Shown here piece after piece: positions 48,174 through 57,428 of a stretch of 64,000 bases of DNA. Below the pieces are notes generated by a model, which ran no database searches, was not told where the DNA came from, and was given only the letters and a program-made list of their open reading frames with translations. Positions within the stretch are counted from its first letter, which is position 1, and each line of letters begins with the position of its first letter. This stretch comes from Lentisphaerota bacterium. GTDB taxonomy: Bacteria; Verrucomicrobiota; Lentisphaeria; Oligosphaerales; JABHEG01. Location: the NCBI GenBank assembly GCA_018676675.1, contig JABHEG010000127.1:1-64000 (forward strand). Direction: 5' to 3'. A program made the position numbers and the translations under genes.

Positions 48174-48584
48174 ATGAGACGACGTGCCGAAGAAGCACTT
48201 GAGACACCGATCGCCTCTTTGATCGATGTGGTCTTTCTACTCATCATTTTCTTCGTCGTGACTGCTGCGGTGGAGAAAGATATCGTCGATGAGTCGATCC
48301 GCCTGGCCCAGGCGAGCCATGTGCCTGCGGTCAAGAAGAAAGATCCACGGACGGTCACCATCAACCTCAACGAAGATGGTGACATCAACATTTCCATGCA
48401 CAGCATGACTCGGACGCAGCTGCAGCAGATCCTTACTGCAACTGTGGCCAAGGCGGGAAGCAGTGTTCCCGTGGTCATTCGCTGCGACAAGCAGACGTAC
48501 TACCGCGAGGTCGATCGGGTGATGCAGGTCATCGGGAAAGCCGGACTGTACCGGGTGAAGATTTCTGCCCAGGCAACGCAGTGA
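48174..48584 (+). CDS. exbD: ExbD/TolR-family protein, copy 1
   Basis: A 136-residue single-span protein. RRRAEEALETPIASLIDVVFLLIIFFVV has the essential membrane Asp (Asp18) in the LIDVVFLL motif, followed by a periplasmic domain ending GKAGLYRVKISA. Length and layout match ExbD/TolR. It starts 30 bases after exbB. It couples proton flow through the ExbB ring to periplasmic partners. Confidence 0.93.
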   Translation: MRRRAEEALETPIASLIDVVFLLIIFFVVTAAVEKDIVDESIRLAQASHVPAVKKKDPRTVTINLNEDGDINISMHSMTRTQLQQILTATVAKAGSSVPVVIRCDKQTYYREVDRVMQVIGKAGLYRVKISAQATQ

Positions 48585-48685
48585 GTCAGGGCTGCCGACT
48601 GGCCTTGGCCAGCCGCGCAGTTGTGGACACGCGATGCCGCCAGGCCTCCGCGATAGCCCGTCTGAGATGAGTTGGAGACTGAACG

Positions 48686-49090
48686 ATGTCGTCACGTAAA
48701 AAACGCGTCTACGAGCAGGCCCAGGTGCCGATGTCGTCGATGATCGACGTCGTCTTCCTCCTGCTCATCTACTTCATCGTGACTCAGAAGGAGGAGATCC
48801 ACGAGGCGCATCTGGCCGTCAATCTTCCTGCTCCAAACGCGGCGCAGACCAGCGACGTCAAACCCAAACTCCTTGAGCTTGAGGTGCACCCCGGGCAGGT
48901 CATGCTTCAAGGCGTGCCCAAGCCGCTCGGAAAGATCCGCGAAACACTGGCGTACCTTGCGGAGCTGGACCCGGAACAGACGGTGATTGTGAAGACCAGT
49001 CTCATGGCCAGGGCGGAGGAGCTGGTTTCGGTTCTTGACCTCTGCAGGGGGGTCGGGCTCACCAAGCTTAATGTCGTGACCCTCCAATAG
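48686..49090 (+). CDS. exbD: ExbD/TolR-family protein, copy 2
   Basis: A 134-residue second ExbD with Asp21 in MSSMIDVVFLLLIYFIV. Its periplasmic domain ends GVGLTKLNVVTL. The sequence differs clearly from copy 1, so this is not a recent duplication. Two different ExbDs beside one ExbB suggests a heteromeric stator. It is followed 20 bases later by the cyclase-like membrane protein. The 101 bases before it hold no gene. Confidence 0.93.
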   Translation: MSSRKKRVYEQAQVPMSSMIDVVFLLLIYFIVTQKEEIHEAHLAVNLPAPNAAQTSDVKPKLLELEVHPGQVMLQGVPKPLGKIRETLAYLAELDPEQTVIVKTSLMARAEELVSVLDLCRGVGLTKLNVVTLQ

Positions 49091-49110
49091 GTCGGAAGGG
49101 ACTCAAAGAT

Positions 49111-50661
49111 ATGGTCAGCGAAGATTTGGAAGTCACCGAGGAGTTGATGGCTGAGGAAGAAGCCGTCCCCCTCGATTACGAGGCCATCCTGGCTGAGTAC
49201 CGCCATCGGCAGACGCTCGAGCACATGGTCGGCCCGGTGGTGTCGCTTATCGTGCACATCGTGCTGGTTGCCATGGCCGTTCTCTTTCTCGTTGGCAAAG
49301 ACACCGAAGCGACGACAGACATCGAGGTCAGCATCGAAGAGCTCGAGATCAAAGAGCTTGAACCCAAGGTCATGGAAGAGCTTCAGAAGCTCGAACAGCT
49401 CGCTGAGGATGTCGTTCCCTCCGTGGACAAGCCCGACGTTCCCCAGGAGATGACCGAAGTCGCGGTCACCGAAGACTTTAGCGACGAGATGGCTCAGACA
49501 GATGATGCGATGGACTTCTCAGATGTCCTCGATATCAAGGTCAACGATACCCCGCTGAAGATCTCCGGGCTCTACGGTGGGCGCACCCAGGCGGGGCGGA
49601 AAAAGTCCCTTAAACGGTACGGTGGTTCCAGCGTGACTGAGACCGCCGTGCTCAAAGCCTTGCGGTGGTTGAAGAAAACTCAGAATGCCAATGGTTCATG
49701 GTCGAAGTCGCAACCGGATGCGATGGCCGGGTTGGCTCTGCTTGCCTATCTCGCTCATGGCGAGACGCCGCTCTCGGAAGAGTTCGGTATGACCGTCCAG
49801 AAGGCCATGGAGTACCTGACCAACCGGATGATGTCCGTTCCGGAAAGTGCCACGGCTGGGCTCACACGTGCCTATGTGAATGGCATCGTGACCTACTCCC
49901 TGTCCGAAGCTTACGGTCTGACCAAGATTCCATTCCTCAAGCCCGCGATGGAGAAGGGCCTTGGCTTCATTGTTCGCGGCCAGCAGGAGCGTACCGGAGG
50001 GTTCGACTACAACTACAAGAAGGGCAAACGGTGGGACCTGTCGGTGGTGGGTTGGCAGATCCAGGCCATGAAGGCTGGCTACGTAGCCGGGGCAAACGTC
50101 CCAGGGCTCATGGAGGCCATCGAGAAAGGCGTCATGTTCCTCAAGAAGGTGAGCTTCAAGAACGGCAAATTCGGCTACAGCACGCCAGGCAGTGGAAGTT
50201 GGGGCATGCAGGGGGCGGGTACGCTGTGCCTCCAGCTCGTCGGCGCGAAGGCTTCAGCTGAAGCACGAGCCGGGGTGAAGAATATCTCCGAGAACCACGT
50301 TGTGAAGTGGGACGACAAGAAAGAGCACAAAGGCCACTCGAACCCGACCTACAACTGGTACTACGAAACGCAGGCCATGTTCCATGGAGGGACCTCGACG
50401 TGGAAGAAGTGGAACAAGCACTTCTCCGCGATCCTGACTCGGAAACAGAAGCCTGACGGCCATTGGGACTGTCCCGGCAGAGCCCCCAAAGGTGAGGCAC
50501 GGGTTGAGTACGACAAATGGTACACCACCACCCTCTGCTGCCTGAGCCTGCAGGTGTACTACCGCTACCTCCCCACCTACAAGATGCCCAAGTCTGTGGC
50601 CAAAAAGCCGACCTCTATTCTTGATGCCCTGGACGACGACCTCGGACTCGAAATCGAGTAG
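49111..50661 (+). CDS. Membrane-anchored prenyltransferase/squalene-cyclase-like repeat protein
   Basis: A 516-residue protein with a cytoplasmic acidic tail (1-37), one membrane span at about 38-62 (VVSLIVHIVLVAMAVLFLVG), then an acidic periplasmic linker (about 63-150). The C-terminal domain (about 165-490) has alpha/alpha-barrel repeats with QW-like motifs QNANGSW at 191-197 and QKPDGHW at 446-452, as in squalene-hopene cyclase and prenyltransferase relatives. I find no DxDD catalytic motif, so it may be a non-enzymatic binding domain. The anchor plus linker resembles TonB/TolA topology, and it directly follows exbB-exbD-exbD. I infer an effector that the proton motor moves. Confidence 0.85.
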   Translation: MVSEDLEVTEELMAEEEAVPLDYEAILAEYRHRQTLEHMVGPVVSLIVHIVLVAMAVLFLVGKDTEATTDIEVSIEELEIKELEPKVMEELQKLEQLAEDVVPSVDKPDVPQEMTEVAVTEDFSDEMAQTDDAMDFSDVLDIKVNDTPLKISGLYGGRTQAGRKKSLKRYGGSSVTETAVLKALRWLKKTQNANGSWSKSQPDAMAGLALLAYLAHGETPLSEEFGMTVQKAMEYLTNRMMSVPESATAGLTRAYVNGIVTYSLSEAYGLTKIPFLKPAMEKGLGFIVRGQQERTGGFDYNYKKGKRWDLSVVGWQIQAMKAGYVAGANVPGLMEAIEKGVMFLKKVSFKNGKFGYSTPGSGSWGMQGAGTLCLQLVGAKASAEARAGVKNISENHVVKWDDKKEHKGHSNPTYNWYYETQAMFHGGTSTWKKWNKHFSAILTRKQKPDGHWDCPGRAPKGEARVEYDKWYTTTLCCLSLQVYYRYLPTYKMPKSVAKKPTSILDALDDDLGLEIE

Positions 50662-50782
50662 TCTTCGTCCGCCTCGCATGCCCTACGGCCATTTTCCGCT
50701 GAGTCGTCTCCCCCGGGCTGCTTGTGCCTCGCCCCCTCGCACCACAGGCTCCACCGAGTCCGCCCCGGGCTCCGCGCACGCC

Positions 50783-51811
50783 TTACCGGCAAAGGACCTC
50801 TGACGCTGTCGTGAAGATGACGGCCCGGTCCCCGATGTTCATGAAGTCATGTTCCGGCTCGCCCCACACCTGCGGCGGCCGCCCAATTGCGGTCACGAAA
50901 CTGTCGAAGGGCGCTTCGATGCTCTGGACCACCGAGAAGTCATCCGGACCCCAGATTTCGGCTACCAGCTGCCCAGCCTTCACGTGATCGCCTCCCTCCA
51001 CATAGCGGGACATGAAACCCTCGCATTCGGCCTCCACGCCGGAGCTCTTCTGCGGCCCTGTCCCGAAGACTGCGGTCTGCTTCGGCAATTCCGGCATGCC
51101 TTCCAGCATCCCCATCGATTTCAGAGCATTGAGAACCCCTCGGAACCCGATCGCACTGTGGGCATGGTCGACACGGCGGAGCGGCGGCATCTCCACGGTG
51201 ACGCCGATCTTGCCCAGCGTCTCCCGAACGTAAGGGCCGAACATTCCCTCTGAACCGTTCCCCGACCTGACCACCTCGAAGCCCATGGCAAGGGCGAACT
51301 CCGCGCTCTCAGGTGACGCCATGTCCGTAAGCGCCATGCACGAATACAGATACTCATGGCAGTGCAGATCAATACAGGCGTCGGCCAGGCCCACCAGTGG
51401 CTTGAGCGCCTCGACCTGCTGGTCCACCGCGTTAACCGTGCCATGGCCGTCGAACCAGCGTCGGTTCATGTCGTTGATCTTGCGCTGCGTGGGGCGGTCG
51501 GGGTAGGGGAAAGACTGCATATGGACCCGGGCCGCCAGTGGGTTGGCCATGGGGACGAGGATGAGGGTCCCAGCTATCTCGGCCGGATCAAGGACCTGGA
51601 TGAGGCGACGCATGACGTCGCAGCCATTCAGCTCGAGACCATGCTGGAGGGCCTGAACATAGAGGACCGGCCCTGGCCTCGTTCCTGCGTAGACAAGCAG
51701 GGGAATCGTTGCCATCCCCGCCTTCAGAGTTCCCCGAGCCATGACACCAGGCTCCGGCGAAACCGGCCCAACATCAGTCAACGGTTCGCGTAGCGGCCAC
51801 TGGATTGCCAT
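50783..51811 (-). CDS. Succinylglutamate desuccinylase/aspartoacylase-like hydrolase
   Basis: A 342-residue protein of the M14-like AstE/AspA family. LYVQALQHGLELNG carries the first His and Glu zinc ligands and ACIDLHCHEYLY the later His; the C-terminal part (RYVEGGDHVKAGQLVAEIWGP) is a barrel-sandwich domain. The normal GIHGDE is degenerate (QHGLEL) but keeps the H-x2-E spacing. It likely removes an acyl group from an amino acid or related amide. ATG 51811 is preferred over an earlier in-frame start because MAIQWPL begins the conserved part. It lies 45 bases after the metallo-hydrolase on the same strand. Confidence 0.8.
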   Translation of the reverse strand: MAIQWPLREPLTDVGPVSPEPGVMARGTLKAGMATIPLLVYAGTRPGPVLYVQALQHGLELNGCDVMRRLIQVLDPAEIAGTLILVPMANPLAARVHMQSFPYPDRPTQRKINDMNRRWFDGHGTVNAVDQQVEALKPLVGLADACIDLHCHEYLYSCMALTDMASPESAEFALAMGFEVVRSGNGSEGMFGPYVRETLGKIGVTVEMPPLRRVDHAHSAIGFRGVLNALKSMGMLEGMPELPKQTAVFGTGPQKSSGVEAECEGFMSRYVEGGDHVKAGQLVAEIWGPDDFSVVQSIEAPFDSFVTAIGRPPQVWGEPEHDFMNIGDRAVIFTTASEVLCR

Positions 51812-51856
51812 CGGGGGGGGGCCTCCTGCTGCAGTTCTCTTCCGCATTTCAGCGGG

Positions 51857-52651
51857 TTACACCCACACGGTCGGGAGCCAGCTGTCCTGCTTCGCCACGT
51901 AGGCGGAAATATCCTCTCGCCCCAACCCCGCGAGGCAGGTCTGAATGCTCTCTTCGACGAGTTCGTATCTGTTGCATTCCTGGCTCGCGTGTGCCAGCAC
52001 AAGGTGCTTGGTCCGTTCGTCCAGAACGCGCTGGAGGAGCTCCATGCTGGCGGCGTTACTCAGGTGCCCATGACGGCTGAGGATGCGTTGTTTCAGGGAC
52101 CAGGGCCGCTCAGAGCGACTAAGCATCTGGATGTCGTGGTTGCTCTCAACAACGAGGAGATCACAGCTCTTGAGCTGGTAGCAGACGAGGTGACTGGCAT
52201 GCCCCAGGTCTGTGGCCAGGCCGATCTTACGGTCATGCCAGCGGATGACAAAGCCCACCGGGTCGTTCGCATCGTGCGGAATGGAGAACGGCTCAACCTG
52301 GCATTCGCCGACCCTGAAGGGGTTGCCCGAAGCGAACACGTGGACCTGACCGAGGTCCTTCTCACGCTGGCGGATGGCGTCAGCGGTTCTCCGGTTGGCA
52401 TAGATCGGGACCTGCAGCTGCTTGGCACAGACCCGAAGTCCACGGACATGATCACCATGTTCGTGGGAGACAATGATCGCCCGGATCAGTGACTCGTCAA
52501 TGCCTGCTTCACGCATGCGGCGTTTGAGTTCGCGCGCACTAAAGCCTGCATCAATGAGGAAGCCATCCGTTTCCGTGTGAACGACAATAGCGTTACCAGA
52601 GCTGCCACTGCCGAGCACGGTGACGCCGACTTGCGGATTATCGGAGGTCAT
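51857..52651 (-). CDS. YycJ/VicX-like metallo-beta-lactamase-fold hydrolase
   Basis: A 264-residue MBL-fold protein. VTVLGSGSSGNAIVV opens as in the YycJ group, SHEHGDH supplies the metal ligands HxHxDH, SIPHDANDPVGF and VVESNHD give later ligands, and SRHGHLSN is the last. The family has nuclease or phosphodiesterase activity linked to cell-wall or DNA metabolism. The start at ATG 52651 is chosen because MTSDNPQVGVTVLGSGSSGN matches the family start; the open frame upstream is not convincing. Confidence 0.88.
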   Translation of the reverse strand: MTSDNPQVGVTVLGSGSSGNAIVVHTETDGFLIDAGFSARELKRRMREAGIDESLIRAIIVSHEHGDHVRGLRVCAKQLQVPIYANRRTADAIRQREKDLGQVHVFASGNPFRVGECQVEPFSIPHDANDPVGFVIRWHDRKIGLATDLGHASHLVCYQLKSCDLLVVESNHDIQMLSRSERPWSLKQRILSRHGHLSNAASMELLQRVLDERTKHLVLAHASQECNRYELVEESIQTCLAGLGREDISAYVAKQDSWLPTVWV

Positions 52652-52940
52652 GGGGTTCCGGGGATACTGCAGATGAATCGTGGATTGAGGCGTTGACTGA
52701 CACCGGAACCTTAGCGTCGGGCACCCCCACTTTCCACCCCCACCGACGGGGTTGGCATAACTCTTGCCGGGGAGGTACATTCAGCTGTGTTCACCGTGAC
52801 AGAAGGCAAGATGCGCAAGAGGTCGTGGGCTCAGCTCACGACGGCCGCATCTAGTACAGTGTGAGCCCCGTTTCGGCTTCCCGAGGGAATTTTCTGGGGG
52901 GCCGGGTTCAACAGGATCCTCGACCCAGTAGCTTTTGCAC

Positions 52941-54413
52941 ATGGCAGACATCCGCCTCTCACAATCTCTGATTCAGTCCCTGCGCCAAGAACAGATCATG
53001 GCGCCGCAGCAGATCCAGGCTCTCGAGATCCTGCTGGCAACGATTCCTGAACTGGAACAGAAGATCAGTTCCGAACTGGCTGAGAATCCCACCCTTGAGC
53101 TGATGGAGTCTGGGTCAGAGCGTCTGGTCGGTAATCCCATTGAAGACAATCAGGGCCCGTCCAGCCCCAATGATGAAGCTGCGGCCAAGGCGGCCGAGAC
53201 GGACGAGGCCGTCGCAACCCTGATCCAGCTCGGAGAGATCTGGCGCGACTATGCCCCGCCCAAGCAGTACTCCGGCCAAGGCTCAAGTGACGAAGATCAG
53301 GAGCGCCGGCAGTTTCTCTTCGACTCGCTGATTGATGAACCCGGTCTGCAGGATGTCCTGCAGAACCAGCTTCGTCAGGCCGATGGCCTCAGCGAAAAAG
53401 CGGTGAAGATCGCCGAGCAGATCATCGGCAGTATCGACGAGAGCGGCTACCTCCGAACTCACATCTCAGACATCGCGATCACCTCCGATGCCGACCTCTC
53501 GGAAGTGAAGAAGATGGTCAATCTCGTGCAGTCCTTTGAGCCCGCCGGCATTGGGGCACGGGACTTGCGTGAGTGCCTCATGCTTCAGCTTGACCGCAAC
53601 GGGGAAAAGGGCAGTCTGGCATACCAGGTTGTGGACCAGCACTTGGAAGCCGTTGGCAGAAACCAGATCCCCAAAGTCGCCCGGGCCCTGCACACCTCGA
53701 GTACACAGCTCTACCAAGCCCTCGAAGATATCCGCGGACTGAACCCCTATCCGGGCAGTCAGGTGACCCCCTCCCCACGTGAAGATTTTGTTTACCCCGA
53801 GGTCTTTATCGAGCGGGACGAGGAAGGCAACTGGGTCGTCCGCCTGAACCGCGACTACTCGCCCCGTTTGCGGATCTCTCCTTACTACCTGAAGATCCTT
53901 GAAGACCCGAACTACCCACGGGATGCAAAGAGCTACATCCGCGAGAAGATCGGCAGCAGCAAGCTGCTTCTTCGGGCGATAGATCAGCGACAGAGCACGA
54001 TCGAACAGATTGCCCACAGTCTTCTGAAGTTCCAGAACCCCTTCTTCGAGCAGGGCGTTTCAGCCATGCGCCCCCTGGTCATGAACGATGTGGCCGAGGA
54101 TATCGGTGTCCATGAGACCACAGTGAGCCGGGCCATCGCGAACAAGTACGTCCAGACCACGCATGGTCTCTTCCCGTTCCGACACTTTTTCTCGACCGGC
54201 TACACCAAGGATGACGGCCAGGAACTCTCCAGCCACAGCATCAAGCAACGCCTCCAGGAGTACGTCAACGAGGAAGATACCAAGAAACCGCTGTCCGATC
54301 AGAAGCTGGCTGAAATGCTGAAGGAAGACGGACTGAAGGTCGCGCGCCGAACCGTCGCCAAGTACCGTGAAGAGCTCGACATCCTGCCTTCGCACATGCG
54401 CCGGAACTACTGA
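52941..54413 (+). CDS. rpoN: RNA polymerase sigma-54 factor
   Basis: A 490-residue sigma-54. The Gln/Leu-rich activator region SLIQSLRQEQIMAPQQIQALEILLATIPELEQKI opens it, an acidic linker follows, the core-binding domain covers about 120-300, and RPLVMNDVAEDIGVHETTVSRAIANKYVQTTHGLFPFRHFF plus the RpoN box ARRTVAKYREEL provide -12/-24 recognition. It needs an AAA+ activator, none of which is in the window. ATG 52941 is preferred to a TTG at 52935. Genes downstream follow closely. Confidence 0.96.
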   Translation: MADIRLSQSLIQSLRQEQIMAPQQIQALEILLATIPELEQKISSELAENPTLELMESGSERLVGNPIEDNQGPSSPNDEAAAKAAETDEAVATLIQLGEIWRDYAPPKQYSGQGSSDEDQERRQFLFDSLIDEPGLQDVLQNQLRQADGLSEKAVKIAEQIIGSIDESGYLRTHISDIAITSDADLSEVKKMVNLVQSFEPAGIGARDLRECLMLQLDRNGEKGSLAYQVVDQHLEAVGRNQIPKVARALHTSSTQLYQALEDIRGLNPYPGSQVTPSPREDFVYPEVFIERDEEGNWVVRLNRDYSPRLRISPYYLKILEDPNYPRDAKSYIREKIGSSKLLLRAIDQRQSTIEQIAHSLLKFQNPFFEQGVSAMRPLVMNDVAEDIGVHETTVSRAIANKYVQTTHGLFPFRHFFSTGYTKDDGQELSSHSIKQRLQEYVNEEDTKKPLSDQKLAEMLKEDGLKVARRTVAKYREELDILPSHMRRNY

Positions 54414-54428
54414 GCGAGGCGAGGCACG

Positions 54429-54977
54429 ATGGGCGAAGGCCTTGATTTGCTGAAGCGCGTGGTCGTGAGGGAAGGGGACAGGCCCAGCGACGTTGACACT
54501 CCCCCCATGCCTTGCGTTGTCGTCTTGGACCGGTTGCGTAGCGCCTTCAATGTCGGTAACGTGTTCCGCCTGGCTGAGGCTACCCGCGTGACTCAGGTTA
54601 TCACCTGCGGCTACACAGCGACGCCTCCACACGGCAAGTTGGCGAAGACAGCCCGCGGCTGTGACGAGCTCGTGCCGTGTACCCATGCTGTCGATGCTGA
54701 GTCGGTCCTGCGGAACCTGCGGGAAGAAGGCACAACCGTCTACGGCGTTGAGACCGTGGAGGGGGCGACTTCCGTTTGGGAGACGACGTTCAAGTTCCCT
54801 CTGGCGATCGTTCTCGGGAACGAAGCGTTGGGCATTTCTGCCGAGGCACTCCCTCTCTGTGACGAGTTTGTTGAGCTGCCCTGCCAGGGGGTGAAGAACT
54901 CCATCAACGTCGCCAACTGCGCGGCTGTCGTTCTGTACACGGCCCTCCAGCAGTGGTGCGGAGACCTGCCCAAATGA
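54429..54977 (+). CDS. SpoU-family (TrmH-type) RNA 2'-O-methyltransferase
   Basis: A 182-residue SPOUT methylase. VVLDRLRSAFNVGNVFRLAEA is motif 1, LAIVLGNEALGIS is motif 2 and VELPCQGVKNSINVANCAAVVLY is motif 3, forming the knotted SAM-binding site. The protein lacks the N-terminal substrate domain of TrmH/RlmB, so the target (tRNA or rRNA) is undetermined. It starts 15 bases after rpoN and its end overlaps the next gene by four bases. Confidence 0.92.
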   Translation: MGEGLDLLKRVVVREGDRPSDVDTPPMPCVVVLDRLRSAFNVGNVFRLAEATRVTQVITCGYTATPPHGKLAKTARGCDELVPCTHAVDAESVLRNLREEGTTVYGVETVEGATSVWETTFKFPLAIVLGNEALGISAEALPLCDEFVELPCQGVKNSINVANCAAVVLYTALQQWCGDLPK

Positions 54978-55498
54978 CCCACTCAACCAAAGCGCTCGTC
55001 GCAACCGCAGCCTGTCTGGCCCTGGGCAGCCGCTTCGGTGTCCTGCACCCCCCCAGCGAGGCGGCCCCGGCACCATTGCCGCTCGAATACGTCACGATTC
55101 AGGGGGAGCTGTTTTCCCTGGAGGTAGCCGCTGATGAAGAGACTCGGACGCGGGGGCTGATGGAACGCCCGGAGATCTCTCCTGACAAAGGTATGATCTT
55201 CGTCTTCCCGAACGAAGAAGAGCGGACCTTCTGGATGGCCCACACCCTTGCCGAACTGGACATCGTGTTCCTCGACCGGAAGGGACGGGTAACGGCCCTC
55301 CACACGATGCCGCCCGAAGAGCCTCAGGGCGAGCTGGAGTCCGAATGGCACTACCATCAGCGCCTCAAACGCTACCCCAGCAACACGCCCGCCCAATTCG
55401 CCGTTGAGTTCAAGGCCGGGACCCTGTCTCTGCTGAAGATCGAGGTTGGCGACCTATTGCCAATCGACGTTGACCGGTTGGCCGCAATGGCCCGCTGA
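54974..55498 (+). CDS. DUF192 exported protein
   Basis: A 174-residue protein. ATG 54974 overlaps the SpoU stop (ATGA). A hydrophobic start (TKALVATAACLALGSRFG) indicates a signal or anchor. The DUF192 fold is seen in LEVAADEETRTRGLMERPEISPDKGMIFVF, then RTFWMAHTLAELDIVFLD and a C-terminal AVEFKAGT...IEVGDLLPI. The usual FWMKNT is FWMAHT. The family is small, extracytoplasmic and of unknown function. Confidence 0.88.
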   Translation: MTHSTKALVATAACLALGSRFGVLHPPSEAAPAPLPLEYVTIQGELFSLEVAADEETRTRGLMERPEISPDKGMIFVFPNEEERTFWMAHTLAELDIVFLDRKGRVTALHTMPPEEPQGELESEWHYHQRLKRYPSNTPAQFAVEFKAGTLSLLKIEVGDLLPIDVDRLAAMAR

Positions 55499-55545
55499 AC
55501 AGCCGTCCCTCCCGTGGAGCGCAGAGCGTCTCACGGCCTCGCCAT

Positions 55546-57366
55546 TCATTTGCCATCCGTTGCCGTAGGCTTCTTCGACTTGCCTCGACCGGCCAGCAGG
55601 GCCTGGATCAGCTGCCGCACGTGTTCCTTGTACCCGGCGAGCAGTACAAGGACCCCGAACCCGACCAGGCAGACAGCCGTGGGGACGCCGAGCTGAAGGG
55701 CCACCCTTGCCTTGTAGATGGCGGTAGCCTTCAGGAATGCGCGCTTCGTCTCGTAGACGAGAGCGGGGTCTCCGGCAGGAATGCTGCCGAGGACCTGCCC
55801 ACTCACTAGACGCGCGGCGTAGGCTAGGGCAAGCGTCCCCAGAACGAGTCCGGCCATCTTCAAGATGAACACGGCGAACCGCTTACCAGGGAAAAGCCCG
55901 GTCTTCTTCCGCAGCACGAGCAAGAGAATACCGTTCTTGAAAATGCGACTTGCCGGGTAGACGAAGGCCACACCCGCCACCAGCCAGGATGACGTTTCCG
56001 AAAGTCCCAACGAAGCAAGGACAGTGAGGCAGAGAATGGAGAAAAGGCTGGCCACCAGCCCCCAGATGATCGGCCACCACATGCTCTTGATCGAGAACAG
56101 GCCCGGCAGGAGGATATTCTCCAGAGTCATAAAGGTAAAGCCCAGCGCAATCACGCGCATGGCCAACGCGCCTTGCTGACACGCGGCATGGTGCGCTTCC
56201 GTCCAATTTGCCGGCAGGAACACCAGAGCAACCAGCTCGGGAGCCATGACGATCGTCACGGCCACGACCGGGATGGAGATGAGCCACATCGCTTCGATGG
56301 TTGTTTCCAGCGTCTGACGATGGTGTTCCTTGCCGTCTGAGTGGAGGATGGACGCCAGGTGTGGCAGCATGACGATGCTGACGATCTGGCCCATGAAGGC
56401 CAGCGGCAGGTTGGTCAGCTGACGAGCCCACTCGACACTGTTGAAGCGGACAGCGTCCAGATGACTCTGCAACTGGATCGTGAAGAGGTCCCGCAATCGG
56501 GCGGCGGCGATCCCCACGACCAAAGGCAGCGCCAGAACAGCGGCTCTCTTGCCCCACTTACGTCCCCAAAGACCCAGCCCGTAATGGCGGTAGATCCAGC
56601 CGAATGTGCGCTTCATGCCGACCAAATTCACGGTTAGTTGAAGGAAGCAGGCAAACGCGTAAGTCAGGCCGATGGCTCGGATGTTGTTCCACCCAAGCAG
56701 CTTGAAGGCCACGAAGATCCCCACCCCCCAGCTGATCTTCTGAACGGCTTCGGCGCCGTGTGGAACGCCGAATTTCTTCTCCGCATGGAAGAGAATCAGG
56801 TACATTTCCGCGAAGAGAAGACACAGGATTCCCGGCGCCATTTGACGTAACATCCGGACACTGGCCGCGTGGCACTCCAGACTGAACCCCGATGCCAGAA
56901 GCTTGACGGTCAGGCTTGGGAACACCCACATAAATGCCGAGAGCAGGAAACCCACGAGCATGCCGATCTCAAGCACCCCCCTGGCAAAGGCCATCGCCTG
57001 CTCCGACCCTTCCTCTTCCTTGATCTCGTTGTAGAGCGGGATGAACGCAGGTCGGAAGATCTTGAGGACCGATGGGTACACGAACATCATCACCAGCTGT
57101 CGGAACAGCAGGGAGTAGGCCACGACTACCGGATCCTTGGGTTCCCACGTGTGGGATATCGTCATCGAGACAATCAGGCTGCCGAAACGCAGGAACACCC
57201 AGCAGATGCCAACCACTGCCAGGGAGAGAAAGATCTGCCGGACTGTGGCTGCGCCGCGGGCATTTCCATCCCCGCTCGTGGCTGCCTCCTCGGGCTCCGC
57301 TGACGTGTCGGGGGAGGAAGAGGGAGCGGGGCTTGGATCGCGATTGGCAGTGGGTTCGTCAGCCAT
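55546..57366 (-). CDS. murJ: MurJ/MviN-like lipid flippase of the MOP superfamily
   Basis: A 606-residue polytopic protein with about 14 hydrophobic segments after a 40-residue disordered Pro/Ser/Ala-rich N-tail. FRQLVMMFVYPSVLKIFRPAFIPLYNEIKEEEG, MAPGILCLLFAEMYLILFHAEKKFGVPHGAEAVQKISW and LTNLPLAFMGQIVSIVMLPHLASI follow the MurJ order, where flippase segments 1, 2, 7 and 8 are basic-rich. It should flip lipid-linked peptidoglycan precursor, or, given the adjacent glycosyltransferase, a lipid-linked surface polysaccharide. Start ATG 57366. Confidence 0.82.
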   Translation of the reverse strand: MADEPTANRDPSPAPSSSPDTSAEPEEAATSGDGNARGAATVRQIFLSLAVVGICWVFLRFGSLIVSMTISHTWEPKDPVVVAYSLLFRQLVMMFVYPSVLKIFRPAFIPLYNEIKEEEGSEQAMAFARGVLEIGMLVGFLLSAFMWVFPSLTVKLLASGFSLECHAASVRMLRQMAPGILCLLFAEMYLILFHAEKKFGVPHGAEAVQKISWGVGIFVAFKLLGWNNIRAIGLTYAFACFLQLTVNLVGMKRTFGWIYRHYGLGLWGRKWGKRAAVLALPLVVGIAAARLRDLFTIQLQSHLDAVRFNSVEWARQLTNLPLAFMGQIVSIVMLPHLASILHSDGKEHHRQTLETTIEAMWLISIPVVAVTIVMAPELVALVFLPANWTEAHHAACQQGALAMRVIALGFTFMTLENILLPGLFSIKSMWWPIIWGLVASLFSILCLTVLASLGLSETSSWLVAGVAFVYPASRIFKNGILLLVLRKKTGLFPGKRFAVFILKMAGLVLGTLALAYAARLVSGQVLGSIPAGDPALVYETKRAFLKATAIYKARVALQLGVPTAVCLVGFGVLVLLAGYKEHVRQLIQALLAGRGKSKKPTATDGK

Positions 57367-57428
57367 GGGCAGCTAGTTCCTTTTGTGAGCCATCTGAGCG
57401 CTCCGTCGCCTGCACAGGTGTGCGTCTC

